The notes beneath the pieces are model-generated. The model was not told the DNA's origin. It worked only from the letters and a program-made list of their open reading frames with translations, and did no database searches. DNA of 64,000 nt from a virus: positions 30,887 to 94,886 of IMG/VR virus record IMGVR_UViG_3300035698_014689; one strand, written 5' to 3'. This document shows, piece after piece, positions 25,106 to 34,237 of this stretch (within the stretch, counting starts at the first letter, position 1; every line of letters begins with the position of its first letter). The translations under genes were made by a program, and so were the position numbers.

Positions 25106-26210
25106 CTTCAGTCAATGATGGACTGCTTGGCAAGCAGACTATGTTTCTCCACAGAAAATCAGCCTCCCCAGTACACAAAACATGTCTCGCCTCTGTTGGA
25201 GCGAGTGTTTCAATCGGATAAAATCCGGGCCTACACTCTATTCCCTTCTCTATTAAAGCGAGTCCAATACTCTCAGCGGAACGTCCACCATCCTTCAAAA
25301 CAAAGCAGTTCAACCAAGCAACAGCATAAACGGAGTCATCACTTAAATAATCAGAGGGGGACTGGAAGTAACCAAACTCGGTTAACCCAATACTCTCAGC
25401 CTCTCTACGATAAAGCTCAGCAATACACCTACGTCTATGCAAATGCTTTTGAACATCCTCAACGGCGGCAAGAGCCACAGCTGACACTAAATTTGACAGC
25501 AACCAGTTGTTTCCCTCGACATTCGTGAAATACTTGTCCCACAGTCCCTTCGCCACACGTCCCCTGTCAGCGATAATATCAGCTTGTTTAATCAGCTCCT
25601 CATCAAAAGAGACAATCACCCCAGCTTCACAGCTTCCAACCAATTTTTCCGCCCTGCAAGAAAACGTGGCAACACCCCCTATACGTGCAATTGAGTGCAT
25701 CTCTCCCGATTTCCTTATTTTCGCCCCGTGAGCCTCCGAACAGTCATTCACTAAAAAGATGCTATTCCGATCACATAAGGAATCTATTGCAAGCGTGTCC
25801 TTTGCTGGCGTGCCATACAGGTGAACAAGGATCACAGCCGATATATCATATTCGAGGATTGCACGTTTCAAAAGACGCACATCCATACCAAACGTATCCC
25901 TCTCCACATCCACAACTACTGGTACGAGACCTGCACCCTTAACAGCCTGCCCTATTGCAGAGCACGTATAACTGGGAATAACCACCAACGATCCCTTTGG
26001 CAAGCCCCGAGTCATAAGAGCAATCTGCAAGGCGGCAGTCCCAGTATTCACGGCCTTGGCGAAGGGAACATCCACAAACTCAGCAAACGCCTTTTCAAAT
26101 CTCTTAGAGAAATCTCCTCGACAAGCTAACCAAGTGGTATCAAAAACCTCCGATACGTACGCACGCATTTTCAGCGTGACGGAGGGCTCATTCAGACGTA
26201 ACTTTTTCAT
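25053..26210 (-). CDS. DegT/DnrJ/EryC1/StrS-type sugar aminotransferase
   Basis: 385 residues, full length for the family. PLP features: NTGTAALQIAL phosphate-binding region, VIPSYTCSAIG, FLVNDCSEAHGAKI (Asp156 contacts the pyridine nitrogen) and Lys189 in SCRAEKLVG as Schiff-base lysine. The enzyme aminates a keto-sugar nucleotide, normally with Glu as donor. Downstream cupin and dehydratase remnants and upstream glycosyltransferases make a sugar cassette. Confidence 0.85.
   Translation of the reverse strand: MKKLRLNEPSVTLKMRAYVSEVFDTTWLACRGDFSKRFEKAFAEFVDVPFAKAVNTGTAALQIALMTRGLPKGSLVVIPSYTCSAIGQAVKGAGLVPVVVDVERDTFGMDVRLLKRAILEYDISAVILVHLYGTPAKDTLAIDSLCDRNSIFLVNDCSEAHGAKIRKSGEMHSIARIGGVATFSCRAEKLVGSCEAGVIVSFDEELIKQADIIADRGRVAKGLWDKYFTNVEGNNWLLSNLVSAVALAAVEDVQKHLHRRRCIAELYRREAESIGLTEFGYFQSPSDYLSDDSVYAVAWLNCFVLKDGGRSAESIGLALIEKGIECRPGFYPIETLAPTEARHVLCTGEADFLWRNIVCLPSSPSLTEDDVRCACFELASECRRA
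25685..25700. promoter_or_regulatory. Dispersed palindrome, one mismatch (GTGCAATTGAGTGCAT)
   Basis: Inside the aminotransferase gene. 15 of 16 positions fit GTGCA-N6-TGCAC. Confidence 0.45.
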
Positions 26211-26373
26211 CCTTCACTCCTTTTGCATCCAGCGCCTCTAAATCAAAAACGGGATACTCTTTTAAACATGTGTCTTTTGCGAATGCACAAAACTGCCTAT
26301 AGCAATTATTCCAAGACTCTTTCTTCATAGAGCCCGCTCCCATTTGATCAACATTCTTATACATCTCTTTCAT
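26188..26373 (-). CDS. Small hypothetical protein
   Basis: About 61 residues, Cys-containing middle (NNCYRQFCAFAKDTC) and acidic tail. ATG at 26373 has AGGAGG 11 bases upstream. It overlaps the aminotransferase start by about 23 bases. The Cys spacing vaguely recalls the C-terminal end of Cas4/RecB-like nucleases, but nothing can be claimed. Confidence 0.45.
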   Translation of the reverse strand: MKEMYKNVDQMGAGSMKKESWNNCYRQFCAFAKDTCLKEYPVFDLEALDAKGVKDEKVTSE

Positions 26374-27679
26374 CTCCCGCACAACCTCCTGAAGCTCAGG
26401 CCATTCGTTTGCACCTCTTTTTTCGCCTCTTTCAGTATTTTAGTGCACAGGTGAGTCACAAAGGGTTTCGACCTAAAATGACTCATATCCGCTTCGTAAT
26501 CCTCGTAAATCTTGTCGAACAGTGTTTTAATGCTGGCATCCAACGAATTATTCTCTTTTACCCACTGACCAAAGCCCTGAACCTTTTTGACTGCATCATC
26601 GTAGTTCATAATAGCGAAACGAAGCATCGCCCTCGCCTCATCCTCCGTGTCATAAAAGAATGGATATTCTGGAGGGAGCAACCCAGCATTATTCTTCCGA
26701 TTAACTATAACGATGAGACCAGCATAAATCTGCTCAAAAACGGCGCTAGGAAGCATACGCAGGGTCTGAGGAAAAATACTTATGTGAGACTGCACCATCA
26801 CATCCCACGCTTCCTCCTGAGACAGGTCTGTGAAAAACTCGACCTCCTTCGCCTTTTCCTTCACAGAGGCAACCTTCCCACTTTTTGAGGGAGTCGTAAC
26901 TTTGATCTCAACATCCTTGCCAGTTTTATATGCCAAGTCGTAACACTCCGTAGCGAAATCACCTCCCTTCGTAGCGGTGAAACGACCACCAAAATAAAGA
27001 GTCGTTTTTTCAAAGCGTTTTCCTTTCGTTCTTTTCACGGCCTCATCGATGCTTTGAGTATTCAGAGCACCATTGAGAATTATTATCTTTTCCTGCATGG
27101 CTTTGACTCTGTCTGGTGCAACAAAGAATTTTGCTGAGTCCACAGCCTGCTTCTTTGAATATGCAGTCGCCAAAACAGGGTAGTCTATAAGCGAGTACGA
27201 TAGGGAGTGCCATGCCATATTCGCATAATTCGCATTCGAGCATTCCGAGTCGTACATACTCTTCGTATTATAATCCCACAGAGCAACTCTAGGTGTGTGC
27301 CCCCACTGAGCTTGCCGAGCAACTCACACATCTTGCCAGCCTTCCCAGCGTTATTACTCAGAACCAAATCAAATGTCCCGTACTTGCCAACCCACGGATC
27401 AATCTGCTGAAAAAGCTCCTCCGAGAACATCCATTCATTTATATCTCTGTTGGAATAAAGCGGCACGAAGATTTTCTTTAAACGAGGCGCATCCCACTCG
27501 TCCTCAAATTTCCAATAGTGCAGAGGGGAAACTCCCTCAACTTGCGGAAGTACCCAGTAAAAAAAGATGTCGTCTCGATACCGTGAAATTGACTGAATCA
27601 AAGACCTCGTTAAAGTGAAGCTGGAGTCAGCGTTCAGATTAGGCGGATACTCATAAGTGTTCAAAATAAGAATTCTCAT
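26370..27679 (-). pseudogene. Glycosyltransferase interrupted by a 2-base indel
   Basis: Two frames together make one about 435-residue protein. The first frame starts MRILILNTYEYPPNLNADSS, a GT4-type N-terminal strand, and continues to GGTH; the second takes over as TPRVALWDYNTKSMYDSECS and includes KTTLYFGGRFTATKGGDFAT, MVQSHISIFPQTLRMLPSAV and FEQIYAGLIVIVNRKN, the donor-binding half. The junction is a CACACA run at 27294-27299: one CA fewer restores one frame. As written the product is cut short. Confidence 0.7.
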
Positions 27680-27680
27680 A

Positions 27681-29141
27681 TTACTCCTTGATAAAGATAC
27701 TCTCGTCCTTACGTACCAGACAACCAGTGGCAAATAATGCTCTCTCAATTGAAATTCTATTCGATTTCAGGAATGCAGACATGAACTCCTCTTTCAGAGC
27801 CTTCTTACACGCCATGTCATAAAAAACAGGGAGAGTTACCTCCTTACCCGCATTCTCTTTCATAACCTCGCCAAAGACAACGTCAAGACGGGCCACAGCA
27901 CCCGACGCTCTGAATCTGTCTCCCTGTCGCACATAACACTCCTCTAAAACATCAGACCAAAAGTGACCTATGTTCTCTAACGAGAAACGCTCACGATACC
28001 CCTCCAACCACGTCTTAACCTGATCCTTAACTTTCTTCGGATTACGTGCACATAAATGCACTAACAAATCAAAGTCCTTATCAGATTGAGCGATCAACGG
28101 GTAATCAGGAAAACGACCCTTATTCCAAGGCTTCTCACGAATAACAGGAACCGCCCCAGAAAAAATAGCTTCAAACAGTGCGATGCCCGTTCCTTCGTAT
28201 TCAGTCCACATAAGATAGAAATCTATGTTCTTTAAATTCTCAATATAATCCGCTCTCTTCACATTTGTCAGGAAAGTCAGACGTTCCCCTAAGTTCTCCC
28301 TCATGCCACAAATAACGTCATGCGTTTCAGTGTCCAAATCTTGCTGAGTCATGCAATAAAAACCCACGTTCTTTTTCCCTACACAAGCGGACTTCACGGA
28401 CTTTGCTAAATCAGACCAGTGACGCTTCGACTCCATCGAACCAGCATGACCGAAAGTAGCTCTCTCCTCGGGTCTCTTATGGACTGGAACCTCATCCGAG
28501 GGCATACTAGGAATAAATGAACGTGCGTTCAACTGTTGCTGTTTAACTGGTGACAGATATTGCTTTGCCAGTTTCGTGAGCCAGCCTTGATCCGCTTCAG
28601 TAAAATTCAAAGTCAGGTCAGAGGCTAACGCACTCGTTATGGATTGTAACTCCCCTTCAGGTGAGCCAAGTTTCGGAAGGTTCTTATCCGCTCCAGACTC
28701 GCTCAGAAAATTCAAAATACTTGGCGAGATATGAGGAAATACGTATTTATTCCCCCCGAAATCGTGGGGCATCATCTGAGCGGCTAACTGCTGATTTGCA
28801 GTGTAATACCACGACACGAATAAATCCACCCTGCGGGAGTCCTTACTCGCAAGCCACTGTAACATCTCGGGATGAAATAACGGAGGTGCAACACCATTAA
28901 ATCCGTCCTGTCCTTTACGAGCCTCAGCACCGTGACAGGTGAAGGGAAGAAACTCTATATCCAGTCCATCGAAGAAGCCATCCACCTGAATCTCACTCTC
29001 CTCGTCGGGATGGAAAAATATCCAGTGGACATCAGACCTGACTTTATTGACGGACTGAATTATCGAGCGTGAAAAAACGCATTGACTTATTCCGTCCATT
29101 CGCTTCGCAGTATATCCCCACCATAAAAAACATACATTCAT
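27681..29141 (-). CDS. GT4-like glycosyltransferase
   Basis: 486 residues from an ATG preceded by GAGGTG. N-terminal strand MNVCFLWWGYTAKRMDGISQ, then in the C-terminal half NVGFYCMTQQDL, RLTFLTNVKRADYIENLKNI and the donor-site block EYEGTGIALFEAIFSGAVPV. This is the GT-B fold pattern of family 4. Donor and acceptor cannot be read from the sequence. It overlaps the next glycosyltransferase by the spacing TAA-ATG. Confidence 0.75.
   Translation of the reverse strand: MNVCFLWWGYTAKRMDGISQCVFSRSIIQSVNKVRSDVHWIFFHPDEESEIQVDGFFDGLDIEFLPFTCHGAEARKGQDGFNGVAPPLFHPEMLQWLASKDSRRVDLFVSWYYTANQQLAAQMMPHDFGGNKYVFPHISPSILNFLSESGADKNLPKLGSPEGELQSITSALASDLTLNFTEADQGWLTKLAKQYLSPVKQQQLNARSFIPSMPSDEVPVHKRPEERATFGHAGSMESKRHWSDLAKSVKSACVGKKNVGFYCMTQQDLDTETHDVICGMRENLGERLTFLTNVKRADYIENLKNIDFYLMWTEYEGTGIALFEAIFSGAVPVIREKPWNKGRFPDYPLIAQSDKDFDLLVHLCARNPKKVKDQVKTWLEGYRERFSLENIGHFWSDVLEECYVRQGDRFRASGAVARLDVVFGEVMKENAGKEVTLPVFYDMACKKALKEEFMSAFLKSNRISIERALFATGCLVRKDESIFIKE
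28046..28061. promoter_or_regulatory. Dispersed palindrome, exact copy (GTGCACATAAATGCAC)
   Basis: Inside the GT4 gene. Exact GTGCA-N6-TGCAC. Confidence 0.55.
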
Positions 29142-29151
29142 TTGAATCACC

Positions 29152-30114
29152 TCAGATAGATTGAATTTCCTTGATGACTTTACCAAGGCGCTTGTCAATA
29201 AACCACTCGACTAAAGAGCAGAAATCATCAGCAAAGGATAAGGTCTCGGCCTTCTTTTCGTCATACAGAAGAGGGCCACACTTTTCAACTACTTCAGGAT
29301 TGCATATATCGCTCAAAATCATAGGATATACGTTTGTCAAGTGTGAACAGATAACCATCCACCAACTATGACCGAATTCCTCCGCTGACTTGAAACCTGC
29401 TGACATCAATTTATCAGCCCTGTTTCTCCAGAAAATTTTCAGGATTTCTTTTCCCGCGAAAGTATGCTGATCGAGTGCTGTTATCATCATCCCGTCCTTC
29501 TTCTTATCACACACCTCAAATTGAATGGCATCCACTGGAGCCAGACATCCCTGACGTTCCGAGCACTCCAAGATGTAGGGAAGGAAAAGGGACTGCTTCT
29601 CATAATCCCACTTATTAAAACAACGTTCGCAAAAATCAACTAAATCAGCATCATACCCCAGCTCCCTATAAATACTGAAACTTCCCTCAAGCAAACCACG
29701 CTTCATAAGGTATTGCAACTCCTCGGGAAATTTCTTGGATAAAGCCGTTTCATTATTTGCATTATAAGCGAGGGAAGAGAGCTCACGGGACTTTGGAGCG
29801 CCACAGAGTGAAACGATCCACTGCTCTAATTCAGACCAGTTTTCTGAGTTGGGGTTCTTCTCCCATATTGGAGCGAATGTGGAGCAGACTCCAGCGCACT
29901 CCTCGAACATAATTGTCAACAGTCTGCGCCAAAGTGTGAAAGGATCATACAACCACACCATACGACCATATCGAACAGCGTCCTCAACGTTACCACGTCT
30001 AATCGCTTTTTGAACGGCGCTTTTGCAGGTATAAAGGGCGGACTTACTGGGTTTCTCAACATCCTTCCATTCAGGGAAGAGATAGGGCTGTACTTTTGTT
30101 TCTATCTTACTCAT
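29152..30114 (-). CDS. Conserved phage protein, RarA/MgsA C-terminal-like helical domain
   Basis: 320 residues, all helical. KSALYTCKSAVQKAIRRGNV followed by AVRYGRMVWLYDPFTLWRRL and FEECAGVC resembles the helical C-terminal part of RarA/MgsA clamp-loader-like ATPases (A-x-Q-K-A-I-R-R-G ... R-R-L ... E-D-x-G). The ATPase domain itself is absent. First gene after a well-supported promoter. Role unknown; perhaps a replication-fork accessory. Confidence 0.5.
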   Translation of the reverse strand: MSKIETKVQPYLFPEWKDVEKPSKSALYTCKSAVQKAIRRGNVEDAVRYGRMVWLYDPFTLWRRLLTIMFEECAGVCSTFAPIWEKNPNSENWSELEQWIVSLCGAPKSRELSSLAYNANNETALSKKFPEELQYLMKRGLLEGSFSIYRELGYDADLVDFCERCFNKWDYEKQSLFLPYILECSERQGCLAPVDAIQFEVCDKKKDGMMITALDQHTFAGKEILKIFWRNRADKLMSAGFKSAEEFGHSWWMVICSHLTNVYPMILSDICNPEVVEKCGPLLYDEKKAETLSFADDFCSLVEWFIDKRLGKVIKEIQSI

Positions 30115-30145
30115 TTCATTCCTTACTTTATATGACGATCACACC

Positions 30146-30178
30146 AAATAGGATAAACTCTGTACACTGAAATACAAG
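30146..30178 (-). promoter_or_regulatory. Candidate promoter of the repeated phage class (TTGTAT-N16-TATCCT)
   Basis: 33-bp element that matches the one at 42720-42752 at 26 of 33 positions. It starts exactly at the stop of the upstream gene and reads toward 29152-30114 and the sugar genes. Confidence 0.6.
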
Positions 30179-30937
30179 TCAGTCATCCGTTTTTGTTCTT
30201 GATATTGCGATGCTCTCTATTTTGCGTAATAGAAAGAACTGCTTGTCCGTGAGATAGCCTCTTTGCTCGAAGAAGTTAAGAAAATCAACAATGATTTTTC
30301 GTTCCTTCGTGTCCAACGCTTTACTCATAGAGTTAACAGCATCCAGCTTCTCCTTCACATCACTGCCAGCTTTTCGTAATGTGACAGGATCAATCAGCTC
30401 ATCACCCTCACGTTTCATCATAAGATATTTTCCGCACTTGTTATTAAATGCGGCGACTTGTTTGGTGGTTGGAGTCTGCCCCTCTTTAGCAATCTTTCTG
30501 TGGAGGTCGGACAAGAATGAATCCTCACTGCCGTTATCCAAAGTATATGAGCCATCGTTGAACTCACAGAGGTTCTTGAAAAACTCAGGTTCGGCCATTG
30601 ACAAGTCCTCAAGGAAAAACGCCAAGTCCTCCTCGGTGTCACCGTCTAATTTCGGTCTTCTTAATTTCTCATCCATCTCCTGACGAGCCTCCTCGGAGGA
30701 TAAGAACATAACATCCTTCAAAATCTGCTTGTATTGATCATCGGAAACAGTTTTCTCTAAACACTCCAAACAGAGCGTGACTGGAATCGCATCGTGGTCT
30801 GATTCATCTGAAACAAAATAGCAGGCGGCTGACAAGACAACTAGATCAAAACATGCCTCACATTTCAGTGACTTCTGTTTCACATTCATTTCAAGGACTT
30901 CGAGGCCCGTCAGAGCCTCAATCAATTCATTGCTCAT
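30179..30937 (-). CDS. Hypothetical protein with zinc finger and C-terminal conserved motif
   Basis: 252 residues. Near the N-terminus CEACFD ... CLECLEK forms a CxxC-CxxC zinc site. The C-terminus (RKIIVDFLNFFEQRGYLTDKQFFLLRKI) resembles the end of a phage/plasmid family also represented at 59401-59739. No enzyme motif. Confidence 0.6.
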   Translation of the reverse strand: MSNELIEALTGLEVLEMNVKQKSLKCEACFDLVVLSAACYFVSDESDHDAIPVTLCLECLEKTVSDDQYKQILKDVMFLSSEEARQEMDEKLRRPKLDGDTEEDLAFFLEDLSMAEPEFFKNLCEFNDGSYTLDNGSEDSFLSDLHRKIAKEGQTPTTKQVAAFNNKCGKYLMMKREGDELIDPVTLRKAGSDVKEKLDAVNSMSKALDTKERKIIVDFLNFFEQRGYLTDKQFFLLRKIESIAISRTKTDD

Positions 30938-30954
30938 TTTCCAATTTCCTCCAA

Positions 30955-31335
30955 TTAAATAAAGTTTCTCCTGACTAACTGATCAGTCATCCAGATGATC
31001 TTCACTGGCTTATTCAACATAAAAACATGATCAATCATACCATCACGGGTAAGACGAATCTGCGTATAAAAACCATCAGTAGGAGCTTTTATCTCCGTGT
31101 GTAGAGCACCTATGGAATGATCCTCATCACGAAAGAATAAAAAACCCAGTCCGTGCAATCGAGTGCACTCGATCTTAGCCCTTTCCGCAAACTTCGGCCA
31201 CATCGCAATCTGTGACTCTGTTTTCGGAACGACTTTTTTTGGATAGGGATCAGCCAAAACTGCGAAATTCTCATCAACGGGTTTCGACGAATAAATCTGC
31301 ACACACTGACCATCTTTGTTCTTATATATTTTCAT
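30955..31335 (-). CDS. Hypothetical protein
   Basis: 126 residues, start MKIYKNKDGQCVQIYSSKPV; alternating strands and short helices. Part of a tight run of small genes (30.2-33.8 kb). Contains an exact copy of the dispersed palindrome. Confidence 0.55.
   Translation of the reverse strand: MKIYKNKDGQCVQIYSSKPVDENFAVLADPYPKKVVPKTESQIAMWPKFAERAKIECTRLHGLGFLFFRDEDHSIGALHTEIKAPTDGFYTQIRLTRDGMIDHVFMLNKPVKIIWMTDQLVRRNFI
31153..31168. promoter_or_regulatory. Dispersed palindrome, exact copy (GTGCAATCGAGTGCAC)
   Basis: Inside the gene 30955-31335. Confidence 0.55.
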
Positions 31336-31338
31336 TTT

Positions 31339-31794
31339 CTACTCCTCATACAAAACCTCACAAACCAAGCCCCTATTCGAAGAACTCGGACGTAAAACAC
31401 GAATATCTTTGACGAAACGTTCGCCATCAATCACCGTGACCTTTTCAAACGTTCTCAAAGTCAAAAGACAGATCAAACCAAAAGGGCGACTGTGCAGATA
31501 CCAGCCAGTTGCTCTATCATCTATTTTAGCATAACAGAACAGAGACTGGAATGGAGCACCATCACGTGTCTTCCAATCCTCGTAAACTTTAACGAGCTTC
31601 CCACCCTCGGAAAACAGTCTATCACCTTCAACTGGAAGGCGCTTACTCAGCTCCTCAAAAGAGACACCTGACTTTTTCAAACTCTCTCTGTCATTCGAAG
31701 AGGATATTCGATCAGTCTGTGACTCCACGAGCTTCGATTTCAACTCCTTTTCCGAAGTGATGCCAAGCTCCTCCATTACCTCTTCTTTTTTCAT
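31339..31794 (-). CDS. Hypothetical protein
   Basis: 151 residues. N-terminal helical, charged half, then a beta half (GDRLFSEGGKLVKVYEDWKT ... RFVKDIRVLRPSSSNRG). Overlaps the next upstream gene by four bases (ATGA). No family recognised. Confidence 0.55.
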   Translation of the reverse strand: MKKEEVMEELGITSEKELKSKLVESQTDRISSSNDRESLKKSGVSFEELSKRLPVEGDRLFSEGGKLVKVYEDWKTRDGAPFQSLFCYAKIDDRATGWYLHSRPFGLICLLTLRTFEKVTVIDGERFVKDIRVLRPSSSNRGLVCEVLYEE

Positions 31795-32171
31795 CTTACC
31801 TCCAAATTCACAAATTTCAGATTCGGATCAAACCTAATGAACAAATCCTTAATATCCATGAGCAACAAATCCCTCCCCTTCAAGTCCCTGCCGTCATTCA
31901 CACTAGCGATCAGGAAAGTGATGCAGACATTATCTTCCTTGATGTCGGAGATAACTCCCAAGGGAGCCTGAGCCATATTCTCAATCCTCCAGCGGATTTT
32001 ATTTCCATTCGTCACTGTGAGCGGGAGAGGTAATTTGCATCTGCCGAAAAGATGTACCACGGATGGTATGTGCCTCGTATCAACAATGAAGACGTGAGTG
32101 TGAATTTCCCTCAACGCTGTGAACTCCTTCATCGATTTTATCTTGTCATCAATTGGTTTGAAATCATTCAT
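31791..32171 (-). CDS. Hypothetical protein
   Basis: 126 residues, beta-rich in the middle (THVFIVDTRHIPSVVHLFGR). Overlaps both neighbours by a few bases, so the run 31339-32391 is probably translationally coupled. No family recognised. Confidence 0.55.
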   Translation of the reverse strand: MNDFKPIDDKIKSMKEFTALREIHTHVFIVDTRHIPSVVHLFGRCKLPLPLTVTNGNKIRWRIENMAQAPLGVISDIKEDNVCITFLIASVNDGRDLKGRDLLLMDIKDLFIRFDPNLKFVNLEVR

Positions 32172-32391
32172 GGATACTTACCTTTATGTTGCGTTCCTCA
32201 TACTTTCTGAACTCCCACTGATAGCGTTTAAATAGTTCACACCCGCACCAAATAATAGTAACCCCATCTTTCGGCTTGGAAACAAAAGAGGAGTCGGGTT
32301 TTAACCCCTTCCTCTGACGTATCTGAATTTCGACATCTTTAATATCGAAATCCACGTCTTGCAACCAAAATGATGGAATCTCTTTTTTCAT
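32164..32391 (-). CDS. Small hypothetical protein
   Basis: 75 residues (MKKEIPSFWLQDVDFDIKDV). Overlaps the upstream SWIM-type gene by four bases. No family recognised. Confidence 0.55.
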   Translation of the reverse strand: MKKEIPSFWLQDVDFDIKDVEIQIRQRKGLKPDSSFVSKPKDGVTIIWCGCELFKRYQWEFRKYEERNIKVSIHE

Positions 32392-32771
32392 TTGATGTAC
32401 ACCACGAAATCTTTCCGTACACCAACGATCAGCATATCAGTGACAACCTTGGACTCGATTGTAACGGCTTCAACCCCTTCGGGGGGATCAGGAATCACAT
32501 CCTGCTCTAAAATCGCTGTCAGCTCTTTCATAACCTCAGATGCTACATCTTTAGAAGCACCAGTGCCCACGAAAGTTCCTGCAATCATTTTTTGATGCCT
32601 GCAATCATTACCTCTTGAAGAGTCGAACGGACAAGAGCAGTAGAGGTCGGAGCAGATGTACTTACGAGTTACTTTCTCGGCTTCCATCCTTGTCACGTCG
32701 CCTTTTTCAAAGATGTAGATTTCATCGAAGATTTCATACAGTTTTGAAATGTCAACCACTAACTTGCCCAT
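32388..32771 (-). CDS. SWIM-type zinc-finger protein
   Basis: 127 residues from an ATG with AGGAG. YICSDLYCSCPFDSSRGNDC then RHQKMI gives C-x-C ... C-x-H, the SWIM zinc motif used for nucleic-acid or protein binding. The C-terminal half is helical and acidic. A second, smaller SWIM protein is at 59145-59366. Confidence 0.65.
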   Translation of the reverse strand: MGKLVVDISKLYEIFDEIYIFEKGDVTRMEAEKVTRKYICSDLYCSCPFDSSRGNDCRHQKMIAGTFVGTGASKDVASEVMKELTAILEQDVIPDPPEGVEAVTIESKVVTDMLIVGVRKDFVVYIK

Positions 32772-32805
32772 CTCGTTCTCCTTTGTTTGATTTGCCGTTA
32801 ATTGA

Positions 32806-33834
32806 TTACTTCTTCTCTTCAGCGAAGGCGGGGATGGTCTCAGCATCCGTTTTTTCGATCTTCAGCGTGATGCCAAAGGCCCGTTCGATGTTTTTAATAT
32901 GAAGGTCAGCCCTGTCAAGAAGCGCGTCCACAGGCTCTGCACCCTCTTTAACCAACGCCCCAGCAATGAAGTCAGTGGCAACGAGGTCTAACAAGTGGCA
33001 TGGCTTCTCACTCCCTGAAATCTTGGAAGCAAGTGCAAGAGCTGTTTCGATGTTCTTGTGTTGATCTTCGGTCAAGCTGAAAGTCATACGCTTGGTGAAA
33101 TCTGTGACAGGTGCTTTTCCCTGAGCGGCTTTTACCATCGCATTGATTTCTACAACAGTCTTGTCCTCAATCTTTTTGAGCCATGCTTCCCAGTTGTCGA
33201 TAGTCAGGACAGGCAGAAGCTCCTTGGCTTTCGACCATTCCAAATCCTTCAACACTTCAATCGGAAGTCCGAGCTCAACAACGAATTTTTCGTAAATCTG
33301 AATCAGATAATACGCCTTCCGTCTTTTGAACTCAAGCTCTTTTTCAATGTAATCGTTGAAGCAATCAAAGCCCCAGTCACGCCAGTAATTTCTTTTGGCG
33401 ATTTCATAGAGAAGCTCACCCTGAACCAATCCTAGTCGGTCGGTCATTACTTTTGATGTTATTGCGGCTTCCCTGACAGCTTGAGAGCGTTCGACCAAGC
33501 TCAGACCTTTATTCGGAATACCTGTGAGAGTCAAGGCATCGTTGTCCCACAGCTTACGAGCGACCACCGGAATCATAATATCGTCGAGGGCCTCCTCAGT
33601 TTTCGGAGGGGGAGTGTCAGCAGGGGGATTCTCTTTGGGAATCTCAGTGTCAACAGGATCAACGATTTCAGGCTCTATGGCCTTGGTTTCTTTTTTCGGA
33701 GCTGATTTTTTTGGAGCAACCTTTTTCACAACCTCTTTTTTCGCAGGTGCTTTTTTGGGAGCATCTTTTTTGACTGTCTCTTTTTTTGCGGTGGACTTCT
33801 TTGGAGTCACTTTCTTTTCTGTCTTGGTAGTCAT
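32806..33834 (-). CDS. Lys/Pro/Ala-tailed, probably DNA-binding conserved phage protein
   Basis: 342 residues. The first about 55 residues are PKK/AKK repeats (TPKKSTAKKETVKKDAPKKA), similar to histone H1 tails. The core (LVQGELLYEIAKRNYWRDWG ... YIEKELEFKRRKAYYLIQIY) belongs to a phage family predicted to bind DNA, with a helix-turn-helix-like region. It is the first gene after two candidate promoters and a copy of the palindrome, so it could be a transcription or nucleoid protein. Confidence 0.6.
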   Translation of the reverse strand: MTTKTEKKVTPKKSTAKKETVKKDAPKKAPAKKEVVKKVAPKKSAPKKETKAIEPEIVDPVDTEIPKENPPADTPPPKTEEALDDIMIPVVARKLWDNDALTLTGIPNKGLSLVERSQAVREAAITSKVMTDRLGLVQGELLYEIAKRNYWRDWGFDCFNDYIEKELEFKRRKAYYLIQIYEKFVVELGLPIEVLKDLEWSKAKELLPVLTIDNWEAWLKKIEDKTVVEINAMVKAAQGKAPVTDFTKRMTFSLTEDQHKNIETALALASKISGSEKPCHLLDLVATDFIAGALVKEGAEPVDALLDRADLHIKNIERAFGITLKIEKTDAETIPAFAEEKK

Positions 33835-33884
33835 TCTGATTTCCTTCTCTTTGCTTTTAAATTACATACTTCCTAAAACGATAA

Positions 33885-33912
33885 ACCATACTACATAATC
33901 ACATTTTTTCAA
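33885..33912 (-). promoter_or_regulatory. Candidate promoter (TTGAAA-N16-TATGGT)
   Basis: -35 at 33907-33912, -10 at 33885-33890, preceded by C as in the other members of the class. About 50 bases upstream of the Lys-rich protein gene. Confidence 0.45.
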
Positions 33913-33966
33913 GGCTCTTTTTATCTTTCCTCCTATTTATTCGAGAAACTGTTTCCATCTAAAATT

Positions 33967-34119
33967 TCACATGCAGTTAATCGAGACCATATTCCTGAGC
34001 TTCAGATCAGAAAAAGAAATGAGCTTTTTGACTTCAGCCTTTTTCACTTCCTTCGAAGCCTCGGGATTCATCATGCAGAAATTACCAAACAACAAATTCA
34101 ACATTTCCTTCCTATTCAT
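33967..34119 (-). CDS. Small hypothetical protein (50 aa)
   Basis: Starts MNRKEMLNLLFGNFCMMNPE with GGAGG ten bases upstream; charged helical second half. Lies in the otherwise non-coding stretch 33835-34237 between two candidate promoters. No family recognised. Confidence 0.55.
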   Translation of the reverse strand: MNRKEMLNLLFGNFCMMNPEASKEVKKAEVKKLISFSDLKLRNMVSINCM

Positions 34120-34178
34120 TTTCTATTTCCTCCAATTTAAAAAACATTTGAAAAGGAACCATTCCCCTTCACATCAAT

Positions 34179-34206
34179 AAAATAGACTTAATGGGGCGTA
34201 AGTCAA
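34179..34206 (-). promoter_or_regulatory. Candidate promoter (TTGACT-N16-TATTTT) abutting a palindrome
   Basis: -35 at 34201-34206 directly adjoins the palindrome at 34207-34222; -10 at 34179-34184. A protein bound to the palindrome would touch the -35 box. Confidence 0.5.
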
Positions 34207-34222
34207 GTGCAATTGAGTGCAA
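34207..34222. promoter_or_regulatory. Dispersed palindrome, one mismatch (GTGCAATTGAGTGCAA)
   Basis: Intergenic, abutting the -35 of the promoter at 34179-34206; the clearest operator-like placement among the copies. Confidence 0.6.
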
Positions 34223-34237
34223 TTATTCTTTTATTTT

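Noticed and set aside
33902-33966. 19-codon ORF METVSRINRRKDKKSLEKM after 33967-34119
   Set aside because: No ribosome site and overlaps the promoter region at 33885-33912.
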